The notes under the pieces are model-generated. The model was given only the letters and a program-made list of their open reading frames with translations. It did no database searches and was not told where the DNA came from. The position numbers and the translations under genes are program-made. From an uncultured Alphaproteobacteria bacterium (GTDB taxonomy: Bacteria > Pseudomonadota > Alphaproteobacteria > RF32 > CAG-239), in contig CAJTLY010000024.1 in NCBI GenBank assembly GCA_910577095.1, positions 1 through 18,934 on the forward strand: a stretch of DNA of 18,934 bases. Reading direction: 5' to 3'. How positions within the stretch are numbered: position 1 is the stretch's first letter; every line of letters begins with the position of its first letter. This document shows, in pieces, positions 1 to 6,939 of this stretch.

Positions 1-34
1 AACCCTGCTTCCAAGCAGGGTTGTTTTTTGTCGG
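1..34. repeat. First copy of 34-bp direct repeat (terminator hairpin with T-run)
   Basis: The first 34 bases are identical to 186-219. They contain a 10-bp-arm hairpin (1-10 with 13-22, loop CC) followed by GTTTTTTGTC, so the plus strand reads as an intrinsic terminator. The second copy belongs to a longer palindrome with 20-bp arms; whether this copy does too cannot be seen, because the left part lies outside the window. Identical terminators 185 bp apart suggest that a terminator-plus-RNA unit was duplicated, or that a small repeat element was inserted. This copy must end a transcription unit that enters from the left on the plus strand, or one that leaves leftward on the minus strand. Confidence 0.75.
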
Positions 35-175
35 GATGAGGGAGTTGAACCTCCGGAAAGGAGGTTCGACTACCAGCGAAAGGCGGGCGAGAGAACGCCG
101 GTATGCGAAGCATATGAGCGCCTGTGGAACAAGCATTGCGCAGCAATGTCGCGGACAATCCTCTCGTCCCGACCA
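30..175 (+). ncRNA. Candidate structured RNA of unknown family with tRNA-like CCA terminus
   Basis: No convincing protein is encoded here, but the segment is densely self-complementary. Pairings read by eye: closing stem 30-42 with 161-173 (13 bp, two G-U on the plus strand); an 11-bp hairpin 44-54/60-70 with loop GGAAA; 71-78/96-103 with one mismatch; 102-106/110-114 with loop GAA, which shares two bases with the previous stem; and 134-139/143-148 with loop GCA. The terminal helix resembles a tRNA acceptor: CGGGATG (32-38) pairs with CGTCCCG (165-171), followed by A172 and CCA 173-175. The last 19 bases resemble the 3' end of tRNA-Pro, but the T loop, D arm and a plausible anticodon arm are missing and 145 nt is too long for a tRNA. 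The plus strand is favoured because the G-U pairs would be A-C mismatches on the minus strand. It could also be a palindromic repeat element like those of Rickettsia, or a degraded tRNA-derived piece. Confidence 0.4.
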
Positions 176-217
176 GACAAAAAACAACCCTGCTTCCAAG
201 CAGGGTTGTTTTTTGTC
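176..217. terminator. Bidirectional terminator, perfect 20-bp palindrome
   Basis: Bases 176-195 are the exact reverse complement of 198-217, with only CC between. The stem has a GC-rich core (ACCCTGCTT) and an outer A/T tract, so on either strand it ends in a run of T. That is the signature of an intrinsic terminator working in both directions. It sits between the candidate RNA (plus) and the glycosyltransferase gene that converges on it from the right. A second small hairpin overlaps its right end (GTCGGA 215-220 with TCCGAC 224-229). Bases 186-219 duplicate 1-34. Confidence 0.85.
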
Positions 218-238
218 GGATAATCCGACCGCCTGTAC

Positions 239-970
239 TCACCGTTCTTTCGAAAACAGATCCTTCAAATAAGGCAATTCAGAATCGTACAGCGTCTTTT
301 CGCCGTAATATTCTTTCAACATCCTGATTTTTTCTTCTTTCAAGCGCTCGGAAGGTTGGCGGGAAATGCCGTTCATCCGGAAACGGGAACAGGGAAAACA
401 AAGATGCGCAAACTTTACCCCGTTGTCGACAAAACAGAGCCACTTTTCCTTATCGCTGACAATTTTGAAATCCTCGCGATAGCCGCCAAACCGCTCAAAT
501 AAATCTTTTTTTATAAAAGAAGACTGATGGGCAAGCGTATTGTTCAGAAAAAATGATTTATCAATCTTATCGGGATAGGTTTTAATAAAACAATCCCGTT
601 CTTGCTCAAACAAACGATAAGAATCGCCGTAAAATACATCCGCGGTTTCCCGGTCCAGATACGGCGTAACGCGTGCCAAAGTTGTATCGTTGTAAAGCAA
701 ATCGCCGCCGTTTAAAAAAAGGAGATATTTTCCCCGCGCAAGCCCAATGCCTTTATTCATGGCCGGATAAATGCCGGCATCGGGTTCCGATATCAAGATA
801 TCGGCCCTGCTCTGATACGGCTTTATTTTATCCAACGTATCGTCAGTCGAAGCGCCGTCAACAATAATCCATTCAAAATCCTGATTTGTTTGCGCACATA
901 CGCTTTTGCAGGTGCTTTCAATAAACGGTTCATTGCGGCATACCGTTATAACCGACAAAAGATTTTGCAT
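239..970 (-). CDS. Family 2 glycosyltransferase
   Basis: A 243-residue protein with the GT-A fold pattern of CAZy family GT2. It opens with the hydrophobic strand LLSVITVCRN (4-13), followed by the nucleotide-binding VDGAST motif (37-42). SEPDAGIYPAMNKGIGLA (61-78) comes next, then FLNGGD (85-90), which stands where the metal-binding DXD lies. This set (DGAST, DAGIYPAMNKG, FLNxGD) is typical of WcaE-like transferases that add sugars to capsule, exopolysaccharide or O-antigen. No membrane helix is evident, so it probably works at the inner face of the membrane on a lipid-linked acceptor. The start has AAGGGGG six bases upstream. It lies 31 bp downstream of the membrane-protein gene at 1002-2069 and probably shares its transcript. 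Donor and acceptor cannot be told. No other polysaccharide genes are in view. Confidence 0.85.
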   Translation of the reverse strand: MQNLLSVITVCRNEPFIESTCKSVCAQTNQDFEWIIVDGASTDDTLDKIKPYQSRADILISEPDAGIYPAMNKGIGLARGKYLLFLNGGDLLYNDTTLARVTPYLDRETADVFYGDSYRLFEQERDCFIKTYPDKIDKSFFLNNTLAHQSSFIKKDLFERFGGYREDFKIVSDKEKWLCFVDNGVKFAHLCFPCSRFRMNGISRQPSERLKEEKIRMLKEYYGEKTLYDSELPYLKDLFSKER

Positions 971-1001
971 CGAACCCCCTTATTTTTAAAACAGCAGGCA
1001 C

Positions 1002-2069
1002 TCAGCCCTGCAACAAAGCGGTTATGCCAAGCCGGTCACGATACAGAAAAGCAATCGCCGTTATCACCGCCAAAACAAAAAAAGCGACCAGCGCACTGAG
1101 CCCCTGTGAAGACGTTTGCGGCAAACTGATCAAAATCTGCCGCTCCCGGGTATAATAAGCATAAATGCGGCAGGAAGAAATAATATAAATCGGACGGAAA
1201 ATCAGCATGATAAAAGTCAGAACCACCAACATCGGAAAACCGGCCAAAAAATAAAAATTATATACTTTATGACCGGTTTCCATACCCGATGTCAAAAAAG
1301 GACCGACAAAAATCATCACAAAAAACCCGACATACGCGGCAATGCCGAAAAACCAGCAAATGACTGAATAACCGATTCTCAATTTGGCCATAGCGGAGAA
1401 ACGTTCTCTTAACAACGACAGGGAGTCTTTTGCCGCATCCACCACACCGCGGCCGCACAACAGCGCCGGCAAAAAGCCCATTGAAGAAATTTTCCAAGCC
1501 TGATAAACCGCCTCATTGGCCAGTTTAACCGAAAGCGGCGTGCGGTCGTTTTTTTTCGGCAGCCGTTCCAAAATGCGTTCCATCGTCCACCAGCCGTCCA
1601 GCCAGCTGAAAATCCACAAAGTCCACGATTTCGGCAGCACAATTTTCAGGCATTCGGCAATAGTGGAAGGACGACCGCAAAAACGCAGAACGTAAGAAGC
1701 GCCCATGCAGGCCGTTAACAAGCCCAGCGGATAGGCGACCAAACCGACACAAACAAAAGACCACACAAAAACGATAAGAGCTGCCGCATCGTTGGAATCC
1801 GAGCTGTCGGACTTTTCCCACACCTCTTCGGGAACGACGGCCAGCCCTTCAACCCAGATATAATACCCCAGCCCGATAACCGCCAACTGCAACAGAGCAA
1901 ACAGGATATTTTCCTTTTCGCTGAAAATAAACCGCAACGACCGGCAGCCGTCGGCAAAAAAGTTGCCGACCGACTCAATCCGGGACGGTTTGGCCTTGTT
2001 TTTGGAAGACTGATAGGCGTTTTGTTTAAGATGGGTAAGGTTTTCTTTGAGAGATTTCAGTTCAGGCAT
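1002..2069 (-). CDS. Multi-spanning membrane protein of unknown family
   Basis: I do not recognise this 355-residue protein. It has a basic, soluble N terminus (1-50, rich in Lys, Asn and Ser), then hydrophobic segments near residues 54-74, 96-128 (long enough for two passes), 232-260, 270-298 and 323-343. A cytoplasm-like stretch (130-230) holds several Trp and charged residues, including KSWTLWIFSWLDGWW at 147-161. The total suggests about five or six membrane passes. No enzyme motif is visible. The gene is first in a two-gene unit with the glycosyltransferase, which permits, but does not show, a role in envelope glycans such as transport or anchoring. A good promoter lies just upstream (2096-2124). 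It overlaps the dyad discussed for the divergent iron exporter. Confidence 0.7.
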   Translation of the reverse strand: MPELKSLKENLTHLKQNAYQSSKNKAKPSRIESVGNFFADGCRSLRFIFSEKENILFALLQLAVIGLGYYIWVEGLAVVPEEVWEKSDSSDSNDAAALIVFVWSFVCVGLVAYPLGLLTACMGASYVLRFCGRPSTIAECLKIVLPKSWTLWIFSWLDGWWTMERILERLPKKNDRTPLSVKLANEAVYQAWKISSMGFLPALLCGRGVVDAAKDSLSLLRERFSAMAKLRIGYSVICWFFGIAAYVGFFVMIFVGPFLTSGMETGHKVYNFYFLAGFPMLVVLTFIMLIFRPIYIISSCRIYAYYTRERQILISLPQTSSQGLSALVAFFVLAVITAIAFLYRDRLGITALLQG

Positions 2070-2095
2070 AGGCGTATCCTTTGAATTTCGATTTT

Positions 2096-2124
2096 ATTAT
2101 AAACATTCGGTCGCCGTGATGCAA
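2096..2124 (-). promoter_or_regulatory. Sigma-70-like promoter for the membrane protein/glycosyltransferase pair
   Basis: On the minus strand TTGCAT (2119-2124) is followed after 17 bases by a consensus TATAAT (2101 down to 2096). Transcription would start near 2089, about 20 bases before the ATG at 2069. The -35 box overlaps the left arm of the palindrome at 2122-2136, so a protein bound there would block this promoter. Confidence 0.55.
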
Positions 2125-2136
2125 ATAATTTATTTG
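2122..2136. promoter_or_regulatory. 7-1-7 palindrome, possible iron-responsive operator
   Basis: CAAATAA-T-TTATTTG is a perfect 15-base dyad with 7-1-7 spacing, the geometry of Fur-family operators. It lies 54 bp upstream of the MbfA-like iron exporter and overlaps the -35 box of the divergent promoter. In other Alphaproteobacteria mbfA is controlled by the Fur-family regulator Irr, so an iron regulator is a reasonable inference. The sequence does not match the classical Irr box, and AT-rich dyads arise by chance. Confidence 0.4.
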
Positions 2137-2190
2137 ACTTTTGACATGAAAAGTGATCTGCCTTGAAAAAAAACATAAGGAGAATCCGAG

Positions 2191-3081
2191 ATGAAAAAAC
2201 AGCCTTCCCATTCCGCCGCTTCGCAAAAACTGATGCTGGTTTTTCAAAAAGACGAAATCACCAGTTCATGTATTTACAACCGTTTCGCCAGGCATATGAA
2301 AGATCAGAAAAACCGCAATGTGGTTGAACGAATTGCCGCCGACGAATTGAAGCATGCCGAAATATGGAAACAATACACCAAACAAAACGTCGGTCCCGAC
2401 CGGTTGAAAATCTTCTGGTACAGTCTGCTCACTTATCTTCTCGGCTACACTTTTGTCATCAAGCTGTTGGAACTCAACGAGTTTGCCGGCATCAAAGGAT
2501 TGCAGTCGCTTAAGGAAGAAATTCCGGAAGTCGGCCGCATTATTGCGCAGGAAGAAGAACACGAAAAATTTCTGATCTCTTTGTTGGATGAGGAAAGGCT
2601 GAACTATGTCGGCGCCATGGTGTTGGGCCTCAACGACGCCTTGGTGGAACTGACCGGAACCATCGCCGGACTGACTTTTGTGCTGACCAACACCACCCTG
2701 ATCGCCATGGCCGGCATCATTACCGGCATTGCCGCCACGCTGTCAATGGCCGCTTCCAACTATTTGGCCGAACGGGCCGACGGCAATCCGAACGCCCTGA
2801 AAGCAAGTGTTTATACCGGTTTCACTTATTTGTTCACGGTAATTTTTCTGGTTTTGCCGTATCTGTTGTTTCCCGAACAAATGTTTGTTCCGGCACTGAT
2901 CTGCATGATCGGGGTCGTAATTGTTTTGATCGCTGTTTTCAATTTTTATATCGCAGTGGTCAAATCGGAACCTTTTTTGCCGAAGTTTTTCGAAATGTCG
3001 GGCATCAGCCTTTCGGTTGCCCTGATCTCGTTTCTGATCGGACTGGCCGCCAAAATGTGCTTCGGCATTGATGTCGGGTAG
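2191..3081 (+). CDS. mbfA: MbfA-like membrane-bound ferritin: ferritin-like domain fused to VIT1 iron transporter
   Basis: A 296-residue fusion. Residues 15-135 form a ferritin-like/rubrerythrin four-helix domain with putative di-iron ligands E22, E52xxH55, E94 and E121-E122-x-H124. Residues 138-296 are a VIT1/CCC1-type transporter with the helix GLNDALVELTGTIAGLTF (146-163), the SMAASNYLAERAD stretch (185-197) and about five membrane spans. This architecture matches MbfA of Agrobacterium and Bradyrhizobium (somewhat over 300 aa), an inner-membrane exporter that protects against iron and peroxide stress. The cytosolic domain probably senses or delivers Fe(II) to the transporter. AAGGAG lies ten bases before the ATG. 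It is transcribed alone, divergent from the membrane protein and convergent with ybaK 14 bp away, with no evident terminator. Regulation may involve the 2122-2136 dyad. Confidence 0.85.
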   Translation: MKKQPSHSAASQKLMLVFQKDEITSSCIYNRFARHMKDQKNRNVVERIAADELKHAEIWKQYTKQNVGPDRLKIFWYSLLTYLLGYTFVIKLLELNEFAGIKGLQSLKEEIPEVGRIIAQEEEHEKFLISLLDEERLNYVGAMVLGLNDALVELTGTIAGLTFVLTNTTLIAMAGIITGIAATLSMAASNYLAERADGNPNALKASVYTGFTYLFTVIFLVLPYLLFPEQMFVPALICMIGVVIVLIAVFNFYIAVVKSEPFLPKFFEMSGISLSVALISFLIGLAAKMCFGIDVG

Positions 3082-3095
3082 CCGGAATTTCAGGC

Positions 3096-3563
3096 TTACC
3101 AGTCTTTGCAAACGTCTACCCATCCCGCACAACGGGCATATTGTTCCAGTTCGGCAACTGTCAGTTCAATCGCACTGTTGGAACTGCCGCAAGCCGGAAA
3201 AACGGTGGCAAAACGTTTGAGCGAACAATCAAGATAAACCTTTACCCGATCGCCGACCGCAAACGGACAGACGCCGCCGACGGCATGACCGGTAAACTGC
3301 TCAACTTCAGCCGCTGTCAGCATTTTGGCTTTGAGCCCGAAACAATCTTTATATTTGCGGTTATCGATGCGGGCGTCTCCGGCGGCGACAATCAAAATCG
3401 GACCATCGGCAGCGGCAAAAGAAAGGGTTTTGGCAATCCGTTGCGGCAGGCAGTTGAGCGCTTGCGCCGCCAATTCGACGGTGGCGCTGGAAACGTCAAA
3501 CTCCAACACCCGGTTATCGATTCCGTATTCTTTAAAATAAGCCCTGACTTTTTCAAGCGACAT
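3096..3563 (-). CDS. ybaK: YbaK/EbsC-type aminoacyl-tRNA deacylase
   Basis: A 155-residue protein of the YbaK/ProX editing family, which hydrolyses mischarged aminoacyl-tRNA (often Cys-tRNA-Pro or Ala-tRNA-Pro) in trans in the cytosol. Family features are the conserved lysine in RIAKTLSF (K45), the ILIVAAGDARID strand (56-67), GHAVGGVCPF (92-101) and ACGSSNSAIELT (123-134), which line the substrate pocket. The reading frame extends 11 codons upstream with a low-complexity, Lys-rich sequence. I chose the internal ATG at 3563 because GGGAG stands eight bases before it and family homology begins there. Exact substrate specificity (YbaK, PrdX or ProX type) cannot be assigned. It converges on mbfA and is divergent from the DUF2339 gene. 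Confidence 0.85.
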   Translation of the reverse strand: MSLEKVRAYFKEYGIDNRVLEFDVSSATVELAAQALNCLPQRIAKTLSFAAADGPILIVAAGDARIDNRKYKDCFGLKAKMLTAAEVEQFTGHAVGGVCPFAVGDRVKVYLDCSLKRFATVFPACGSSNSAIELTVAELEQYARCAGWVDVCKDW

Positions 3564-3660
3564 CTTTTTCTCCCGTTTTTTCTTCTCATCATACAAAAAA
3601 CAAAACGCTTTGTCATTCCTGTTTTTATTTTTAAAGACTCAATTGCATAAAGTCGGTTTT

Positions 3661-3688
3661 TTGATTGTTTTTGCGACAAAACTATTTT
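3661..3688 (+). promoter_or_regulatory. Candidate promoter for the DUF2339 gene
   Basis: TTGATT (3661-3666) and TATTTT (3683-3688) are separated by 16 bases, placing a start near 3695, just ahead of the AAGGAG ribosome site at 3710-3715. The match is moderate and the region is AT-rich. Confidence 0.35.
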
Positions 3689-3722
3689 ACCTTAAAACAA
3701 AATGACTACAAGGAGCGGCACG

Positions 3723-6248
3723 ATGGATACGTTGGCATGGTTGATACTGATTATTTTATTCTTTATGATTCTGGGGGCAAAATCGGATATCCGAAGACTG
3801 GAATGGCAGTTGGAACAGTTATCAAAACCAAAATCAAAGCCGCAACCTCAAACACCGGCCGACACGGAACCGGCCGTTGTTCAGGCGACCGATTGTCGGC
3901 AACAGCTGACCGACAAACCTGAAATGACGCTTGCCGAACTCCCCTCTGCCGAGAAATTACCGGCTGAACAAGAACCGGCAGCGGCGCCGCAGCTGCAAAG
4001 CGAAAACGGCATTACCTTCCTCGGACAAAAACTGATTACCTGGATTGCCGGTTTTGCCGCCGTTCTGGGCTTTTTTTATTTTGTACGCTATTCGATCGAA
4101 AACGGGCTTCTCGGCCCGGTTGCCCGTTTGAGTCTGGCAGCCGCGGGCGGATTGGCATCTATCGCCGCAGGCTGCTGGCTGCATTTGCACAATAAAATCG
4201 CCAACCATCAACGGATCGGCGAAGCACTCACCGGCGCCGGCATTGCAGCGTTGTATTTTGCCGCTTATGCGCTGTCCAAGATCTATGCCCTCGCCCCGGT
4301 ATCGGTTTCTTTCACCCTGATGTGCCTTGTCACCGGCGGCGCCATTCTTCTCACCTTGTCCTGCGGCGGCGTCGCGGCAGCCACTCTGGCCTTGATCGGC
4401 GGTTTTCTGACACCGGCGTTAACGGCCGGCGTCAACGGCGGAATCGGCGGTTTTTCTTTTTATCTGCTGATTTTGTGTACGTCCCTGTTATTCGTCAGCC
4501 GGCGGATCGGATCGGTTTTTCTCGGCTTGTTGGTTCTGAGCGGTCTCTACGTTTGGGTCTTTATATGGACACTTTTATACTTTGTTCCCGGAGATTCGGT
4601 TTGGCTGGTTTTGCTGACGGCACTGACCGCCCTTGTCAACGTTGACCTCTCCGACGACAAAGAAGACAACCGCGGCAATTTTCTTCTGCAAGCGCTTTCT
4701 TTGGTCTTCTGCCTGATTTTCACCTTCTCGTTCTTGCTGAAAACCGATTTCGGACTGCTGGAATGGCAACTGCTGGCTCTGCTCACCGCCGCCTTAACCA
4801 TTTTGACTTTTTTCCGTCGACAAACATATCTGCCGCTTTTAGCGGCAACGCAGGCTGTCATTTTTATCCTGCTGACGACCTGGTATACCCCCGATACGGC
4901 ACAAAAACAGCTGATTTTTGCCGGTTTTGCCGCACTGACGCTGTTGCCGTTTTATGTTGCGGTATGGATCAGACCGTGCAAAGAATTTATCGTATGGCTT
5001 TTAATTGCCGCACCGCTGATTTATGAACTCGCCACGTTTATCTTTTACGATCCCGACGGATTATCCTATATCGGTGTGGCCGCTGCCGCCGCACTGGCGC
5101 TGCAGACGCTCCGTTTCAAACGGGGAAACGAACCGGACAACCGTTTGGTCGGCCTGTTGCTGCTGACTTCGGCCGCCCTGACGACAATGGCCTTGGCTTC
5201 GCTGGTCAAATTTGACCTGTGGCCGGCCGTTTTGGCAATCGAAATCCTGATTCTGGGCGCCTCGGCCTATCTGACCAAAATCAAAAATCTGATGGTCGGT
5301 GCCAAAATCGGCGGTTTCTTGTTTGTGTTGCTCCAACTGAAAAATATTTTGTTTGCGCTTGGCGTCATTTTGTTTGCGCCGCGGGAAACCCTGGTAACGG
5401 AGTTTTATTTCCATGCTTCGGGCTTAACGGTACGCTTCTACGCTTCTTATATCATCATTCCGGCACTGGCATTTGCTGCGTTGGCTTGGATCGGCAAGGA
5501 CAAATGCCGTCGGATTGCCGCGGCTGCCGCTGCTGCCCTTGCCGCTGCCGGCATCTTTTCCTTCTATATGCTGTTGCGGATGAAATTTGCCGGTTTGTCC
5601 CTTTTGGCACCCGACTTTGTCGACGGGGCACTGATAACCAACCTGCTGTTGCTGGGCGGCTTCGGACTTTTCAACTCCCGCTGGCAAGGAGTCGGCAAGC
5701 TGACGCTTGCGCTCGGACTGTGGCGGTTGGTCGGACTCAGTTTAATACTGTATTCGCCCTTTTTCAGCCGGATTGACATTTCGGCCGCCGGTATTCTGTT
5801 CGCTTACGGCGTTCCGATGGTTTTGTTTGCCGTTTATGCCCTGAAGTCATCGGCGACAGCCCGCAAACAATATACTCTGGCAACCGCGGCAATGTCGTTT
5901 ATTGTCGTCTCTGCCTTGTTGACTTTTGCTCTCTACGGGTCCGTCGACTTGTTCGGCACTCGTTTTGACAACTCGGGTATTTTTGCCTATTCGGCAGCCT
6001 GGCTGGTCCTGGGGTGCGGTTGGCTGCTGGTCGCTTTCCGTAACCCGATTTTGGTTAAACCGGCCTTCGGACTGATTTATTTCGTAATTGCCAAAGTCTT
6101 TTTGTATGACGTTTCTTCGTTAGACGGAATCTGGCGCATTTCCGCATTGTTCGGGTTGGCGGTTTCGCTGCTGGCGATCAGCTATTTCTACAGCCGTTTC
6201 TTCCAGCCCCGCCGGGATGCGACATCGGAAAATCAAACTCCGGCTTAA
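3723..6248 (+). CDS. DUF2339 polytopic membrane protein
   Basis: An 841-residue protein of the DUF2339 family (predicted inner-membrane proteins, function unknown). It starts with one membrane helix (4-18), then a short amphipathic stretch (RRLEWQLEQL) and a Pro/Ala/Glu-rich linker to about residue 97. From FLGQKLITWIAGFAAVLGFF onward it is an almost continuous series of hydrophobic helices, more than twenty by eye, rich in Ala, Leu, Phe and Gly. It ends in a short polar tail. The frame is open to an ATG at 3702, but AAGGAG at 3710-3715 lies inside that extension and serves the ATG at 3723, which I took as the start. The gene stops 7 bp before the end of the convergent acetyltransferase gene, with no room for a terminator. 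It shares the window with another poorly understood membrane set (LemA, DUF2157, GDYXXLXY) but is not linked to it. Confidence 0.85.
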   Translation: MDTLAWLILIILFFMILGAKSDIRRLEWQLEQLSKPKSKPQPQTPADTEPAVVQATDCRQQLTDKPEMTLAELPSAEKLPAEQEPAAAPQLQSENGITFLGQKLITWIAGFAAVLGFFYFVRYSIENGLLGPVARLSLAAAGGLASIAAGCWLHLHNKIANHQRIGEALTGAGIAALYFAAYALSKIYALAPVSVSFTLMCLVTGGAILLTLSCGGVAAATLALIGGFLTPALTAGVNGGIGGFSFYLLILCTSLLFVSRRIGSVFLGLLVLSGLYVWVFIWTLLYFVPGDSVWLVLLTALTALVNVDLSDDKEDNRGNFLLQALSLVFCLIFTFSFLLKTDFGLLEWQLLALLTAALTILTFFRRQTYLPLLAATQAVIFILLTTWYTPDTAQKQLIFAGFAALTLLPFYVAVWIRPCKEFIVWLLIAAPLIYELATFIFYDPDGLSYIGVAAAAALALQTLRFKRGNEPDNRLVGLLLLTSAALTTMALASLVKFDLWPAVLAIEILILGASAYLTKIKNLMVGAKIGGFLFVLLQLKNILFALGVILFAPRETLVTEFYFHASGLTVRFYASYIIIPALAFAALAWIGKDKCRRIAAAAAAALAAAGIFSFYMLLRMKFAGLSLLAPDFVDGALITNLLLLGGFGLFNSRWQGVGKLTLALGLWRLVGLSLILYSPFFSRIDISAAGILFAYGVPMVLFAVYALKSSATARKQYTLATAAMSFIVVSALLTFALYGSVDLFGTRFDNSGIFAYSAAWLVLGCGWLLVAFRNPILVKPAFGLIYFVIAKVFLYDVSSLDGIWRISALFGLAVSLLAISYFYSRFFQPRRDATSENQTPA

Positions 6249-6255
6249 AGCGGCT

Positions 6256-6882
6256 TCAGCGGATTTTGCGGACGGCCTGTTCCAACGCATCGATATCGCC
6301 GGCGCAAAAAAAATCGGTCAGGCCGTCGATTACGGCTTCGTCGAGATCATATAGCCGAAGCGCCAGCAGACGGTTGATAACCGACTCGGAAAAACGGAAC
6401 TTGATAATCTTGGCAGGATTGCCGCCTACAATCGCATAGGGAGGAACGTCTTTCGTCACTACGCTGCCGGCCGCAATCACCGAACCTTCGCCAAGGCGTC
6501 GTCCCGGCATGATCATACTGCGCATGCCGATCCATACCGCATCTTCGATCACGGTATCGCCCTTGCCCTGATAGCTCTCAACAATTTTATCCATAAACGG
6601 ATAGTTGGAAAACCAATCATTGCGATGGGTATTGTTACCGCCCATCAAAATAACGCTTTCGGCACCGATGCAAACATAATTGCCGATTTGCAAACGGTCG
6701 ATCGGCCACTGCGGCTGCCAATGGGTGCGGCTGTAGCGGTCACCGTAATGGTAGCGGACAACCGATTCTTCAAAACTGCCACTCCAGGCGTCGCTGTAAT
6801 AACTCCGGGTACCTTTGACGATAATGTTGGGATTGGTAACCGTTTGATGCAGGTACTCGACCCGCGACCAGTGTTTTTCCAT
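6256..6882 (-). CDS. CatB/Vat-family hexapeptide-repeat acetyltransferase
   Basis: A 208-residue xenobiotic acetyltransferase of the left-handed beta-helix type, matching in length and layout the type B chloramphenicol acetyltransferases (CatB, about 210 aa) and Vat streptogramin acetyltransferases. Shared landmarks are NPNI near the N terminus (17-20), RSYYS (26-30), IGNYVCIG (66-73), GGNNTHRNDW (81-90) with the presumed catalytic His86, YPF, GDTVIEDAVWIG, MIMPG and YAIVGGNPAKIIKFRF. The reaction would be acetyl transfer from acetyl-CoA to a hydroxyl group. The loop between residues 30 and 65, which helps select the substrate, differs from CatB, so the true substrate may be an antibiotic or an ordinary metabolite. 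It lies 57 bp downstream of sbcC and has its own candidate promoter. GGAG stands eight bases before the ATG. Base composition is like its neighbours, with no mobile element beside it. Confidence 0.8.
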   Translation of the reverse strand: MEKHWSRVEYLHQTVTNPNIIVKGTRSYYSDAWSGSFEESVVRYHYGDRYSRTHWQPQWPIDRLQIGNYVCIGAESVILMGGNNTHRNDWFSNYPFMDKIVESYQGKGDTVIEDAVWIGMRSMIMPGRRLGEGSVIAAGSVVTKDVPPYAIVGGNPAKIIKFRFSESVINRLLALRLYDLDEAVIDGLTDFFCAGDIDALEQAVRKIR

Positions 6883-6902
6883 TTCCGTACTCCTTTGCGG
6901 CC

Positions 6903-6931
6903 AGCATAATAAAAAGGCCGTTCAAAGACAA
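6903..6931 (-). promoter_or_regulatory. Candidate promoter for the acetyltransferase gene
   Basis: Read on the minus strand, TTGTCT (6926-6931), 17 bases, then TATGCT (6903-6908). The form is close to the TTGCTT-17-TATGCT found upstream of sbcD. It would give a short leader to the ATG at 6882. Read-through from sbcDC remains possible, because no terminator hairpin is evident between the genes. Confidence 0.4.
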
Positions 6932-6939
6932 ATAAAAAA

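Noticed and set aside
30..175. tRNA, tmRNA, SRP RNA or 6S RNA
   Set aside because: The CCA end and acceptor-like helix fit a tRNA, but length, T loop, D arm and anticodon arm do not. There is no tmRNA tag frame or Ala G-U pair, no GGUCAGGUCCGGAAGG-like SRP core, and too many hairpins for 6S.
21..327. Two small plus-strand open frames across the repeat and structured element
   Set aside because: They run through the terminator palindrome, lack good ribosome sites and have no protein-like composition; RNA structure explains the segment better.
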